DNA of 64,000 nt from assembly GCF_028289705.1 (NCBI RefSeq), contig NZ_JANQOI010000017.1, forward strand, positions 105,312 to 169,311. Direction: 5' to 3'. Numbering within the stretch: the stretch's first letter is position 1; every line of letters begins with the position of its first letter. The notes under the pieces are model-generated. The model worked only from the letters and a program-made list of their open reading frames with translations. It made no database searches and was not told the origin of the DNA. This DNA is from Pelagibius sp. (GTDB lineage Bacteria; Pseudomonadota; Alphaproteobacteria; Kiloniellales; Kiloniellaceae). A program made the translations under genes and the position numbers. This document shows positions 26,709 through 35,034 of the stretch, one piece after another.

Positions 26709-27719
26709 ATGTCCGATCTGTCCGACCTGTTCCGGCGCCGCCTGACCGCTTCTGCTTTCGCCGCGCTGATCCTGATCGCCGCCCTGCCCCTGGGCAGCGG
26801 TGCGGCGCTCGCGACCCCGGACCGCTGGGCCGGTGAATGGCCGCAGACCGATTTCACCCAGGCCTCCGTCGGCTTCGGCGAGATCCTCAGCGGCGGTCCC
26901 CCCAAGGACGGCATCCCCTCCATCGACAAGCCGCAGTTCATCGCGGTCTCCGAGGCGAGCGACCTCACCGCGACCGAACCGGTCGTGGGCTTCTCGGTCA
27001 ACGGCGATGCCCGGGCCTATCCCCTGCGCATTCTGACCTGGCACGAGATCGTCAACGATACTGTCGGCGGCATCCCTGTCGCCGTGACCTACTGCCCGCT
27101 GTGCAACTCGGCCATCGTCTTCGAGCGCACGGTCGACGGCGAGGTCACCACCTTCGGCACCACGGGCAAGCTGCGCAATTCCGATCTGGTGATGTACGAC
27201 CGGGCCACCGAGAGCTGGTGGCAGCAGTTCCTCGGCGAGGCCATCGTGGGGGAGCGCACCGGGACCCGCCTGAAGATCCTGCCGGCCCGGCTGGAATCCT
27301 GGGAACGCTTTGCCGCCCGCTTTCCCGACGGCCAGGTCCTGATCCCTAACAATCCCGGCATGCGCCCCTATGGCGCGAATCCCTATGTCGGCTACGACAC
27401 GCTGTCCCGGCCGTTCCTCTATGACGGCGAGATGCCCGAGGGGATCGCGCCTATGAAGCGCGTGGTCGCCGTCGGCGAACAGGCTTGGGCCCTGGAGATG
27501 CTGCGCGAGAAGGGCCGGATCGAAAGCGGCGACCTGGTGCTGAGCTGGGAGCCGGGCCAGACCTCGGCCCTCGACACACGGGCCATCAGCGAGGGGCGCG
27601 AGGTCGGCAACGTGCTGGTGCAGCGCAAGGGCGCCGACGGCATGGTCGACGTGCCCTATGACGTGACCTTCGCCTTCGTCTTTCACGCCTTCCGCCCCCA
27701 TGCGGAGATCATCCGCTAG
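26709..27719 (+). CDS. DUF3179 domain-containing exported protein
   Basis: A 336-residue protein with a signal peptide (residues 1 to about 36, hydrophobic core ASAFAALILIAALPLG) and a DUF3179 domain. Hallmarks seen are TWHEIVNDTVGGIPVAVTYC, the CPLCNSAIVF cysteine pair, and FGTTGKLRNSDLVMYDR followed by ESWWQQF. The CxxC suggests a redox or metal site, but no biochemical function is established for the family. It starts 72 bases after waaA and converges with the tetR gene 18 bases beyond its stop. Confidence 0.85.
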   Translation: MSDLSDLFRRRLTASAFAALILIAALPLGSGAALATPDRWAGEWPQTDFTQASVGFGEILSGGPPKDGIPSIDKPQFIAVSEASDLTATEPVVGFSVNGDARAYPLRILTWHEIVNDTVGGIPVAVTYCPLCNSAIVFERTVDGEVTTFGTTGKLRNSDLVMYDRATESWWQQFLGEAIVGERTGTRLKILPARLESWERFAARFPDGQVLIPNNPGMRPYGANPYVGYDTLSRPFLYDGEMPEGIAPMKRVVAVGEQAWALEMLREKGRIESGDLVLSWEPGQTSALDTRAISEGREVGNVLVQRKGADGMVDVPYDVTFAFVFHAFRPHAEIIR

Positions 27720-27737
27720 CGAAGGCTCAACCGAACA

Positions 27738-28394
27738 TCAGCGCGGCGCGTAGAGTTCGAGAAAGGTCCCCACGGCCCTGGCCGCATGGGCTTCGATCTC
27801 AGCCGGGGTGACGGTGCCCTGGACACCCAGAGTGCAGCGCATGTGCAAGGGGTCCTTGAGGAGGTAGAGCAGGAAGGAGGCGGCCGTCTCCGGATCGGCC
27901 GCGCGCAACTGGCCCCTTCGGTCCTTCTCCCCAAGGTAGGGGGTGAGCGTTGAGATCCAGCGCTGCGGTCCGTTCTCGTAGAAGGTCCGGCCTAGTTCCG
28001 GAAAACGCTCCGCTTCGGCCACGACAATGCGGTAGAGCGCGACGGCCTCGGGCGAGGTGACCAGGGTCAGAAAGCGCACCCCGAGATCGGTCAGCAGGGC
28101 GCGCATGTCCTGATCCGGGTCCAGGTCGAAGGCCTCCTCCCCCGCCACCAGGGCGCAGTGGGCCATCATGACCGCGGCGAAGAGCTCGTCCTTGCCCGAG
28201 AAGTGGCTGTAAACCGTGCGCTTCGAGACCTCCGCCTTGGCCGCGATGGCATCCATCGACACGGCCCCGTAGCCCGAACGCAGGAACAGTTCGGCCGCCG
28301 CGGCAACGATCGCCTGCCGCTTCGGCGAGTGCGCCTGGACGCCCGCCACCGTCCTCTCTGTCAGGACGTTGTCACCTTTCGCAGTCTCAGACAT
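27738..28394 (-). CDS. TetR family transcriptional regulator
   Basis: A 218-residue repressor-type protein. Its N-terminal helix-turn-helix is seen as AVSMDAIAAKAEVSKRTVY followed by SHFSGKDELF; the remaining about 150 residues form a TetR C-terminal ligand domain of the AefR-like type. The ATG at 28394 is preferred over a TTG two codons upstream. It is divergent from the RND pump gene, with a perfect 23-base palindrome in between, so it probably represses both itself and the pump until a lipophilic ligand binds. Confidence 0.87.
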   Translation of the reverse strand: MSETAKGDNVLTERTVAGVQAHSPKRQAIVAAAAELFLRSGYGAVSMDAIAAKAEVSKRTVYSHFSGKDELFAAVMMAHCALVAGEEAFDLDPDQDMRALLTDLGVRFLTLVTSPEAVALYRIVVAEAERFPELGRTFYENGPQRWISTLTPYLGEKDRRGQLRAADPETAASFLLYLLKDPLHMRCTLGVQGTVTPAEIEAHAARAVGTFLELYAPR

Positions 28395-28428
28395 CTTCAA
28401 TCACTTGACTCTCGGGTTTCGCTCCGAT

Positions 28429-28451
28429 GTAAACTACACAGTGTAGTTTAC
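28429..28451. promoter_or_regulatory. Perfect 11-1-11 palindrome, probable TetR operator
   Basis: The 23 bases are two exact 11-base inverted arms (GTAAACTACAC and its complement) around a single A. It lies 34 bases upstream of the tetR ATG and 64 bases upstream of the RND ATG, where it would cover both divergent promoters. A TTGACT at 28405-28410 could be the -35 of the rightward promoter, with TAAACT in the palindrome as a loose -10. Size and symmetry fit a TetR dimer site; binding itself is inferred. Confidence 0.75.
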
Positions 28452-28515
28452 TCTTTTATCATCCATTACGGTTAGCACAATCTTCGAAGCTATTGGGACA
28501 AATGGGGCGACAGTG

Positions 28516-30930
28516 ATGACGAATTCCACCGAGTCTCAAGGTTTGGGCAGAGTGCAGGATACCGCCAGGCCAGACCCCGGCAAGAGCAACGATGGGGCCC
28601 GCGACGGTTGGGTCGTTTCCTATGCCCAGCAGGTGATCCGCCTGCGCTGGCTGGTCATCCTGGGCAGCCTTGTCGTCGCCATCGCCCTGGGCAGCGGTGT
28701 TCAGTTCTTCACGTTTTCCACCGACTACCGGATCTTCTTCAGCGAGGAGAATCCGCAACTCCGCGCCTTCGAGGCAATGCAGCAGGTCTACACCAAGGAC
28801 GACAACATCCTCTTCGTGCTGCAGCCCAAGGACGGTGAGATCTTCAGCCCCGAAGCCCTGACGGCCATTCAGGAACTGACCAAGGCCTCCTGGCAGCTCC
28901 CTTTCTCGCGTCGCGTCGATTCCATCACCAACTTCCAGCACAGCTACGCCGAGGGTGACGACCTGACGGTGGAGGATCTGGTCCCGAAGAACCGGGACCT
29001 CGACTCCGAGACCATCGCCGCCATCCGCGCCGTGGCGCTGAGCGAGCCTCTCCTGATCAACCGCCTGATCGCCCCGGACGCCCGCACCACCGGCGTCAAC
29101 GTAACCCTCACGCTGCCGGCGGAGAGCGAGACCGAGGTCCCCACCGCCATGGCCGCGGCGCGGGAGATCGTCGAGGACTTTCGCGCCAGGCATCCCGACA
29201 TCACGGTCGCGGTGACCGGGCTGGTGGCTCTGAACAACGCCTTCGCCGAGGCCAGCGTCGCCGACCTCTCGATACTGGTCCCTATCATGTACGGCGTCAT
29301 CATTGCCGGCCTTCTGATCTTTCTGCGTTCCATCGCCGGAACCCTGGTGACGGTTCTGGTGATCGGCCTTTCGGCCGGCAGCGCGGTCGGCCTCTCGGCC
29401 TGGCTGGGGATCAGGTTCACCCCACCCTCCTCCATCGCGCCGACCATCATCCTGACCCTGGCGGTGGCCGACTCCATCCACCTGCTGGTGACCCTGCTCC
29501 ACGCCATGCGCCAGGGCGCCAGCAAGCACGAGGCCATCATCGAGTCGCTGCGGGTGAACTTCCACCCGGTTTTCCTCACCTCCCTCACCACGGCCATCGG
29601 CTTCCTTTCCCTGAACTTCAGCGACGCGCCACCCTTCCGCGACCTCGGCAACATTACCGCCATCGGCGTGATCGCCGCCTGGATCTATTCGGTGACCTTC
29701 CTGCCCGCCTTTCTCGCGGTGGCTCCGCTGCGAGTGAAACCGCGGGCCGAGGGCCACAGCGATGCCATGCAGCGGCTCGCCGAGTTCGTGTTGCGGCGCC
29801 GGCAGGTGCTGCTCTACGGCATGTCGGCGCTGGTCATCGGCCTGGCGGTCTGGATTCCGCGCATCGAGTTGAACGATCAGTTCGTGAACTACTTCGAGCC
29901 GAGCATTCAGTTCCGCGCCGACACCGACTTCGCCATGGAGCATCTCTCCGGCATTTACCAGATCGAATTCTCCCTGCCGGCGGCCGCCGAGGGTGGGATC
30001 AGCGAACCCGACTACCTGGCCAAGGTGGACGAGTTTTCGGAATGGCTGCGCGTGCAACCCGGTGTCGTCCATGTGCAGACCATCACCGATATCTTCCGCC
30101 GCCTGAACAAGAACATGCACGGCGACGACCCGGACTGGTACCGCCTGCCCGACCAGCGCGACCTGGCCGCCCAGTACCTGCTGCTCTTCGAGATGTCGCT
30201 GCCCTACGGACTGGACCTCAACAACCAGATCAATGTCGACAAGTCTTCCCTGCGTTTCATCGCCACCCTGGAAAACATGACGACTCGGCAGGCGCGGATT
30301 CTAAAGCAAGACTCGGAGGCCTGGATCGCCGAGAATATCCCGGCTTCGGTGACCGAGGCGACCAGCCCCTTCGTCATGTTCGCCTATATTTCGGAACGCA
30401 ACATCAGGTCGATGCTGACCGGCACGGCCTTGGCACTGTTCCTGATCTCGCTGTCCCTGATCGTGGCGCTGCGCAGCCTCAAGATCGGCTCCATCAGCAT
30501 CATTCCCAACGTGATCCCCGCAGTCATGGCCTTCGGCTTCTGGGGTCTTCTGGTGGGCGAGATCGGTCTCGCTTCGTCGGTGGTGGCCGCCACCAGCCTC
30601 GGCATCATCGTCGACGACTCCGTGCACTTCCTCAGCAAGTACCTGCGCGCCCGCCGGGAACGCGGCGAAAGCCCAGAGGATGCGGTGCGCTATGCCTTTG
30701 CCACGGTGGGCCGGGCGCTCTCGGTCACCTCGGCGGTTCTCATCGCCGGCTTCGGCACCCTGGCGCTCTCCGCCTTCGAGCTGAACCAGAGCCTCGGCCT
30801 GCTCACTGCCCTGGCGATCTTCGCCGCCCTGGTAGCCGATTTCCTGCTGCTGCCCCCGCTCCTGCTTGCCATCGACAAGGAGAAGAAGCATGTCGATCAA
30901 CCCGAAGCCGTCGCCCATGCCGGCGACTAG
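28516..30930 (+). CDS. RND superfamily (MMPL-type) transporter
   Basis: An 804-residue inner-membrane exporter with two repeats, each an N-terminal membrane helix, a large periplasmic loop and a five-helix bundle. Seen: WLVILGSLVVAIALGSG as TM1, FSTDYRIFFSEENPQL, LAVADSIHLLVTLLHAMRQG and, in the second repeat, SLGIIVDDSVHFLSKYLRAR; the Asp residues in the matching helices TM4 and TM10 are the expected proton-relay positions. ATG at 28516 chosen over the adjacent GTG at 28513; GGGGCGAC lies before it. The downstream LolA-like gene overlaps its last 41 bases. Probably moves lipids or lipophilic compounds to the periplasmic partner. Confidence 0.87.
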   Translation: MTNSTESQGLGRVQDTARPDPGKSNDGARDGWVVSYAQQVIRLRWLVILGSLVVAIALGSGVQFFTFSTDYRIFFSEENPQLRAFEAMQQVYTKDDNILFVLQPKDGEIFSPEALTAIQELTKASWQLPFSRRVDSITNFQHSYAEGDDLTVEDLVPKNRDLDSETIAAIRAVALSEPLLINRLIAPDARTTGVNVTLTLPAESETEVPTAMAAAREIVEDFRARHPDITVAVTGLVALNNAFAEASVADLSILVPIMYGVIIAGLLIFLRSIAGTLVTVLVIGLSAGSAVGLSAWLGIRFTPPSSIAPTIILTLAVADSIHLLVTLLHAMRQGASKHEAIIESLRVNFHPVFLTSLTTAIGFLSLNFSDAPPFRDLGNITAIGVIAAWIYSVTFLPAFLAVAPLRVKPRAEGHSDAMQRLAEFVLRRRQVLLYGMSALVIGLAVWIPRIELNDQFVNYFEPSIQFRADTDFAMEHLSGIYQIEFSLPAAAEGGISEPDYLAKVDEFSEWLRVQPGVVHVQTITDIFRRLNKNMHGDDPDWYRLPDQRDLAAQYLLLFEMSLPYGLDLNNQINVDKSSLRFIATLENMTTRQARILKQDSEAWIAENIPASVTEATSPFVMFAYISERNIRSMLTGTALALFLISLSLIVALRSLKIGSISIIPNVIPAVMAFGFWGLLVGEIGLASSVVAATSLGIIVDDSVHFLSKYLRARRERGESPEDAVRYAFATVGRALSVTSAVLIAGFGTLALSAFELNQSLGLLTALAIFAALVADFLLLPPLLLAIDKEKKHVDQPEAVAHAGD

Positions 30931-31735
30931 CAAGGCCGCGCTGCTGCCGCTCTTGCTGCTGGCCCTCGCGAGCCCGGGCGCTCCGGCCTTCGGCGAGACG
31001 CCGGAGGAAAAGGGCCTCGCCATCGCCGAGGAGGTGGACCGCCGCGATCTCGGGTTCGGCGACACGGCTTCGAACCTAAAGATGGTGCTGTCCAACAAGC
31101 AGGGGCAGAGCAGCACCAGAGAGCTGCGAATCCAGACGCTGGAAGTGCCCGAACGCAGCGAGGGCGACAAGTCGCTGATCGTCTTCGATCATCCGCGCGA
31201 CATCGAAGGCACCGCTTTCCTCAGCTTCACCAAGATCCTGGAGCCGGACGACCAGTGGCTCTATCTGCCGGCGCTGAAGCGGGTGAAGCGTATCTCCTCG
31301 GCCAACAAATCGGGCCCCTTCGTCGGCAGCGAGTTCGCCTATGAAGACCTGCTGTCGCAAGAAGTCGACAAGTACGACTATCGCTGGTTGCGTGACGAAC
31401 CCTGCGGCGAATCGGCGGCCGATCTTATGTGCTTCGTGGTCGAACGCTTTCCGCGCTACGAGAACTCCGGCTATGTGCGCCAGGTCACCTGGATCGATCA
31501 GCAGGAATACCGCCCGATGCGCATCGACTACTACGATCGCAAGGATTCCCTTTTGAAGACTCTGACCATGGATCGCTACAACCAATATCTCGGGCAGTAC
31601 TGGCGTGCCGATGATTGGTACATGGTCAACCATCAGACCGGCAAGACCACCCGGTTGACCTTTGACGAGTGGGAATTCCGGGTCGGCGTGAACGACAGAG
31701 ACTTCAACCCCAATCGTCTGAAGCGGTTGCGCTAG
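30890..31735 (+). CDS. LolA-like outer membrane lipoprotein-sorting protein
   Basis: A 281-residue exported protein with a signal peptide (hydrophobic core ALLPLLLLALASPGAPAF). Motifs FDHPRDIEGTAFLSFTK, WLYLPALKRVKRIS and FVGSEFAYEDL are the hallmark of the LolA_like family (PF17131) encoded beside RND pumps. The ATG at 30890 is chosen because AAGGAG sits just upstream and the signal peptide follows; this puts the start 41 bases inside the RND gene. By analogy with LolA it would carry a lipid or lipoprotein across the periplasm between the pump and the beta-barrel protein encoded next. Confidence 0.83.
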   Translation: MSINPKPSPMPATSKAALLPLLLLALASPGAPAFGETPEEKGLAIAEEVDRRDLGFGDTASNLKMVLSNKQGQSSTRELRIQTLEVPERSEGDKSLIVFDHPRDIEGTAFLSFTKILEPDDQWLYLPALKRVKRISSANKSGPFVGSEFAYEDLLSQEVDKYDYRWLRDEPCGESAADLMCFVVERFPRYENSGYVRQVTWIDQQEYRPMRIDYYDRKDSLLKTLTMDRYNQYLGQYWRADDWYMVNHQTGKTTRLTFDEWEFRVGVNDRDFNPNRLKRLR

Positions 31736-31758
31736 AGCGGGATGAGCTGGGGGACGTC

Positions 31759-32991
31759 ATGACCGGGGGATGGGCGCTGCGGGGCCTCGGCCTCACCGCG
31801 GTTGCCTTTGCGGGCTGGCTCGGCCCGGCCCCAACCCTGGCGCAGGACTTCGACTTCTCCGGATATGTCGCCGGCGAAGTCAGGATCTTCCCCGAGAACC
31901 CGCAGTTTTCCCAGCAGGACGGCGCCCACGCTTCGCCCTCTGTGGTGCTGCAGCCGGAGCTGCGCTACCGCTGGAACCGCGGCGACGACCGCATCTCCTT
32001 CATTCCCTTCCTGCGCCTGGACGCTGACGACGAGAACCGCAGCCACGGCGATATCCGCGAGCTGAGCTGGTATCACGCCGGGGAGGACTGGGACACGGTC
32101 CTGGGCATCAGCAAGGTCTTCTGGGGCGTCGCCGAGTCGCGCCACCTGGTGGACGTCATCAACCAGACCGACCTGGTGGAGAGCCCGGACCAGGAAGACA
32201 AGCTGGGCCAGCCCATGGCCAATCTGAACCTGCTGCGCGACTGGGGCACCCTCAGCTTCTTTGTCCTTCCGGGCTTTCGCGAACGCACCTTCCCCGACGA
32301 CGATGCCCGGCTGCGCGGCGCCATGCCCGTCGCGGTGGGGGATGCCAGCTATGAATCCAGCGCCGAGGAATGGCATGTGGACTTCGCAGCGCGCTATTCC
32401 CACTCCTTCGACAACTGGGACCTCGGCCTGGCGCATTTCTACGGCACCAGCCGCGAACCGAGGCTGGTGCCCATCGTCAGCGACAACGGCCAGATGGTGC
32501 TGCAGCCGCGCTACGACATCATCCACCAGACCAGCCTGGACGTGCAGTACACCACCGGGCCCTGGCTGCTGAAGCTGGAGGCGCTCACCGCCTCCGGCTA
32601 TGACGACGAGGACACCTTCTTCGCCGCCGTCGGCGGCTTCGAGTACACACTGTTCGGGATCTTCGAGAGCCATGCCGACCTGGGCCTGCTGGCCGAGTAC
32701 CTGCACGACGGGCGCGACCCGGGGGCGCCGGCCACGGCCTTCGAAGACGATATCTTCCTGGCGACCCGCCTGGCGCTCAACGATGTGGAAGACACCGAGT
32801 TGCTGGCCGGCGTGATCATCGACATCGAGCACCAGGAGCGGGTGTTCAGTCTGGAGTTCGAACGGCGGCTCAGCGACAACCTGAACCTGGAGATCGAAGG
32901 TCAGGTCTTCGACAACGTCGACGAGGGCGACCTTCTCAACGGATTGGGCGACGACTCCTTCATCGAAGTCCGCTTCTCCTGGTTTTTCTGA
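31759..32991 (+). CDS. Predicted outer-membrane beta-barrel protein
   Basis: A 410-residue exported protein: signal peptide MTGGWALRGLGLTAVAFAGW with cleavage likely after ALA-like PTLA at about residue 28, then alternating amphipathic strands rich in aromatic and acidic residues (DFSGYVAGEVRIF, ELRYRWNRGDDRISFIPFLR) and a final strand FIEVRFSWFF ending in Phe, as BamA-dependent barrels do. Clear GGGGGA ribosome site before ATG 31759. Third gene of the RND/LolA-like cassette; probably the outer-membrane end of the system. The specific family is not recognised with certainty. Confidence 0.75.
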   Translation: MTGGWALRGLGLTAVAFAGWLGPAPTLAQDFDFSGYVAGEVRIFPENPQFSQQDGAHASPSVVLQPELRYRWNRGDDRISFIPFLRLDADDENRSHGDIRELSWYHAGEDWDTVLGISKVFWGVAESRHLVDVINQTDLVESPDQEDKLGQPMANLNLLRDWGTLSFFVLPGFRERTFPDDDARLRGAMPVAVGDASYESSAEEWHVDFAARYSHSFDNWDLGLAHFYGTSREPRLVPIVSDNGQMVLQPRYDIIHQTSLDVQYTTGPWLLKLEALTASGYDDEDTFFAAVGGFEYTLFGIFESHADLGLLAEYLHDGRDPGAPATAFEDDIFLATRLALNDVEDTELLAGVIIDIEHQERVFSLEFERRLSDNLNLEIEGQVFDNVDEGDLLNGLGDDSFIEVRFSWFF

Positions 32992-33039
32992 GGATCGTTG
33001 GGGCCAATCGTCCCCCGGCCCAGAGACGCTCCGGGTGGC

Positions 33040-33720
33040 CTATTCGGCTGCCTGGCGGGCGGCCAGCAGGTTGTCCTGCACATGCGACAGATGGCGCCGC
33101 ATGGCCTGGCCGGCGGCTTCCACGTCGCGCTCTTCGATGGCTTTGACCAAGGCCTCGTGCTCGCCGAAGCTGTGGTGATCCTTGGGCGGGCGGGTGCTCT
33201 GGTCGCGCAGGCGGCCCCAGACCACGGCCCGGCGCACCGCATTGAGGGTATCGAACAGCGCCAGAAGCACCGTGTTGTGGGTCGCCTCGGCGACGGTGCG
33301 GTGCAGGCGGTTGTCGCTGTTCTCGTACTGGCGCCAGGTCTCCGCGGCACGCGAGGCGGCCAGGCATTGGCGCATCTCCGCGATGTCGCCTGAGGTGGCG
33401 TTCAAGGCCGCTTCCCGGGCGATCTGCGGTTCGATCAGCAGGCGGGCATGCATGACGTCGCGGGGATTGGTGCGCGCCGCGATGGCCGCGACGTCGGAGT
33501 ATTCCTGCACCGGGCGCGCGCCGATGAAGGTGCCCTTGCCGACGTGGCGCCAGAGCTCGCCATTGCTTTCCATCACCGCCAGCGCCTTGCGCAGCTCGCC
33601 GCGCGAGACGCCCAGCATGTCGCAGAGCTCTCTTTCCGGGGGCAGGCGGCTGTTGGCCGGCAGGTCGCGCTGCGCCAGATAGGCGCGCAGCTGCGTCAGT
33701 GCACCGTGTCCCTTGTCCAT
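33040..33720 (-). CDS. GntR family regulator with FCD domain
   Basis: A 226-residue FadR-subfamily regulator. The N-terminal winged helix is seen in LPPERELCDMLGVSRGELRK; the C-terminal FCD domain (about residues 90-220) contains the helical pattern with His residues that bind a metal and an organic-acid ligand (EYSDVAAIAARTNPRDVMHA start, then NRLHRTVAEATHN). Divergently transcribed from the FAH/ABC transporter operon, with an AT-rich 274-base gap holding a candidate promoter-operator. Probably a repressor relieved by the transported acid or a metabolite. Confidence 0.87.
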   Translation of the reverse strand: MDKGHGALTQLRAYLAQRDLPANSRLPPERELCDMLGVSRGELRKALAVMESNGELWRHVGKGTFIGARPVQEYSDVAAIAARTNPRDVMHARLLIEPQIAREAALNATSGDIAEMRQCLAASRAAETWRQYENSDNRLHRTVAEATHNTVLLALFDTLNAVRRAVVWGRLRDQSTRPPKDHHSFGEHEALVKAIEERDVEAAGQAMRRHLSHVQDNLLAARQAAE

Positions 33721-33829
33721 ACCGACTCCAACCCCGAAAACCGCGTCGAATATAGCGCTACCCGAAAACCAGCGCGAGCCTAGCGGTCGGCAATCAATCG
33801 GTCAAATTCACCTAACCAATATAATTCAT

Positions 33830-33858
33830 TTGCCAAACCAATCAAGGATTGGTTAAAT
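33830..33858 (+). promoter_or_regulatory. Candidate promoter with operator in the spacer
   Basis: Within the AT-rich gap 33721-33994, TTGCCA (33830-33835) and TTAAAT (33853-33858) are spaced by exactly 17 bases, giving a sigma-70-like promoter pointing at the FAH/ABC operon. The spacer is filled by an inverted repeat AACCAATC-AAG-GATTGGTT (33836-33854). A further AACCAAT copy lies at 33814-33820, 22 bases (two helical turns) upstream of the left arm. The layout suits repression by the adjacent GntR protein. Promoter and binding are predictions. Confidence 0.5.
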
Positions 33859-33994
33859 TCTCTCCTCAAACAAGAATGCCTGCCGCCCGCTGCACAGAAT
33901 GCGGGTCAAACCGAGCAGGCCGGGGAGCAAGGACCATGGACCGACAATTCGGACATCTTTGGTACTCTCACACAGCAGTCATGGTCGCCGGCCC

Positions 33995-34954
33995 ATGCGC
34001 TTTGTGACCTTCGAGATCGATGGCGGACAACGGCCCGGTCTGGTGATCGAGCCGGGACGCTTCCTCGACCTGCGTCAGGGCTTCCTGCTGGCCCGCGAAG
34101 CGGGATCGATCGATCGCACCCTCCCGCTTCCCCTGACGCTGCTCGACATCATCCGGGGCGGCGCGCCGCTGCGCGATATCTGCGAAACGATGCTGCGGGA
34201 CGCCGAGGCCGGCGGCCTGGCCGGCGCCTGCCACACCGCCTCGGCGGTCAAGCTGCTGGCGCCGATTCCGCGGCCGCCGAAGAACGTCTTTTGCGTCGGC
34301 AGCAACTACCGGGCCCATGTGACGGAATCCAGCCGCGCCCAGGGCAAGGAAGACAAGGTCCCCGAGCATCCGGTGTTTTTCTCCAAGCCGCCGACCGCCG
34401 TGGTCGGCCCCGGCGGCACAATCCGGCTGGACCCCGGCATATCCCGGAAGATGGACTACGAAGTCGAACTCGGCGTGGTCATCGGCAGGGCGGGCCGAGA
34501 CATACCGCAAGCCGAGGCCGTCCGCCATATCTTCGGCTTCACCATCATCAACGACATCACCGCCCGCGACATCCAACGCCGCCATGGCGGCCAGTTCCTG
34601 AAGGGCAAGGGGCTCGACAACTCCTGTCCCATGGGCCCGCAGATCGTCACCCTCGACGAGCTGCCGAACTTCGACAGTCTGCGGATCAGCCTCAAGGTGA
34701 ACGATCAGCGCCGCCAGGACGGCAACACCGCCTCGATGATCTATTCCATTCCGCGGCTGCTGGAATCCCTGTCGGAGGGCATGACCTTGGAGCCCGGCGA
34801 CCTGCTGGCGACGGGCACGCCCTCGGGCGTCGGCTATGCCATGGACCCGCCGTGTTTCCTGCAGGACGGCGACCTCGTCACCTGCGAGATCGAGGGCATC
34901 GGCCAGTTGAGCAACACCGTGAGAGACGTTTCCTCGGAGGCCCACGCCGCCTGA
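33995..34954 (+). CDS. Fumarylacetoacetate hydrolase (FAH) family protein
   Basis: A 319-residue member of the FAH superfamily, which cleaves C-C bonds or isomerises/decarboxylates small keto acids using Mg2+ or Mn2+. Seen: VFCVGSNYRAHV, FFSKPPTAVVGPGG, the metal-binding DYEVELGVVIG, INDITARDIQRR, and the C-terminal GDLLATGTPSGVGYAM. ATG 33995 chosen because conserved sequence begins there; the frame is open 96 bases further up but that stretch includes the candidate promoter leader. First gene of the operon with the ABC importer, so it likely acts on a catabolic product of the imported compound. Confidence 0.83.
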   Translation: MRFVTFEIDGGQRPGLVIEPGRFLDLRQGFLLAREAGSIDRTLPLPLTLLDIIRGGAPLRDICETMLRDAEAGGLAGACHTASAVKLLAPIPRPPKNVFCVGSNYRAHVTESSRAQGKEDKVPEHPVFFSKPPTAVVGPGGTIRLDPGISRKMDYEVELGVVIGRAGRDIPQAEAVRHIFGFTIINDITARDIQRRHGGQFLKGKGLDNSCPMGPQIVTLDELPNFDSLRISLKVNDQRRQDGNTASMIYSIPRLLESLSEGMTLEPGDLLATGTPSGVGYAMDPPCFLQDGDLVTCEIEGIGQLSNTVRDVSSEAHAA

Positions 34955-34970
34955 GGCAGAAGAAGGAATA

Positions 34971-35018
34971 CGGGCGCGAACGCCCGCAAAGAACCGCATA
35001 AGAACCGCATAAGAACCC
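34971..35018 (+). repeat. Small hairpin followed by 11-base tandem repeat
   Basis: Between the FAH and binding-protein genes, CGGGCG-CGAA-CGCCCG (34971-34986) can form a 6-pair stem with a CGAA tetraloop. It is followed by two exact tandem copies of AGAACCGCATA (34990-35000 and 35001-35011) and a partial third. A strong GGGAGGAAACC ribosome site then precedes the next ATG. The element could stabilise or process the mRNA upstream of the highly needed binding-protein message. No T-run follows, so it is not a typical terminator. Confidence 0.5.
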
Positions 35019-35034
35019 AAACCGGGAGGAAACC

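Noticed and set aside
28459..30120. A 553-codon open frame on the - strand
   Set aside because: Antisense to the RND transporter, which has clear membrane repeats and motifs.
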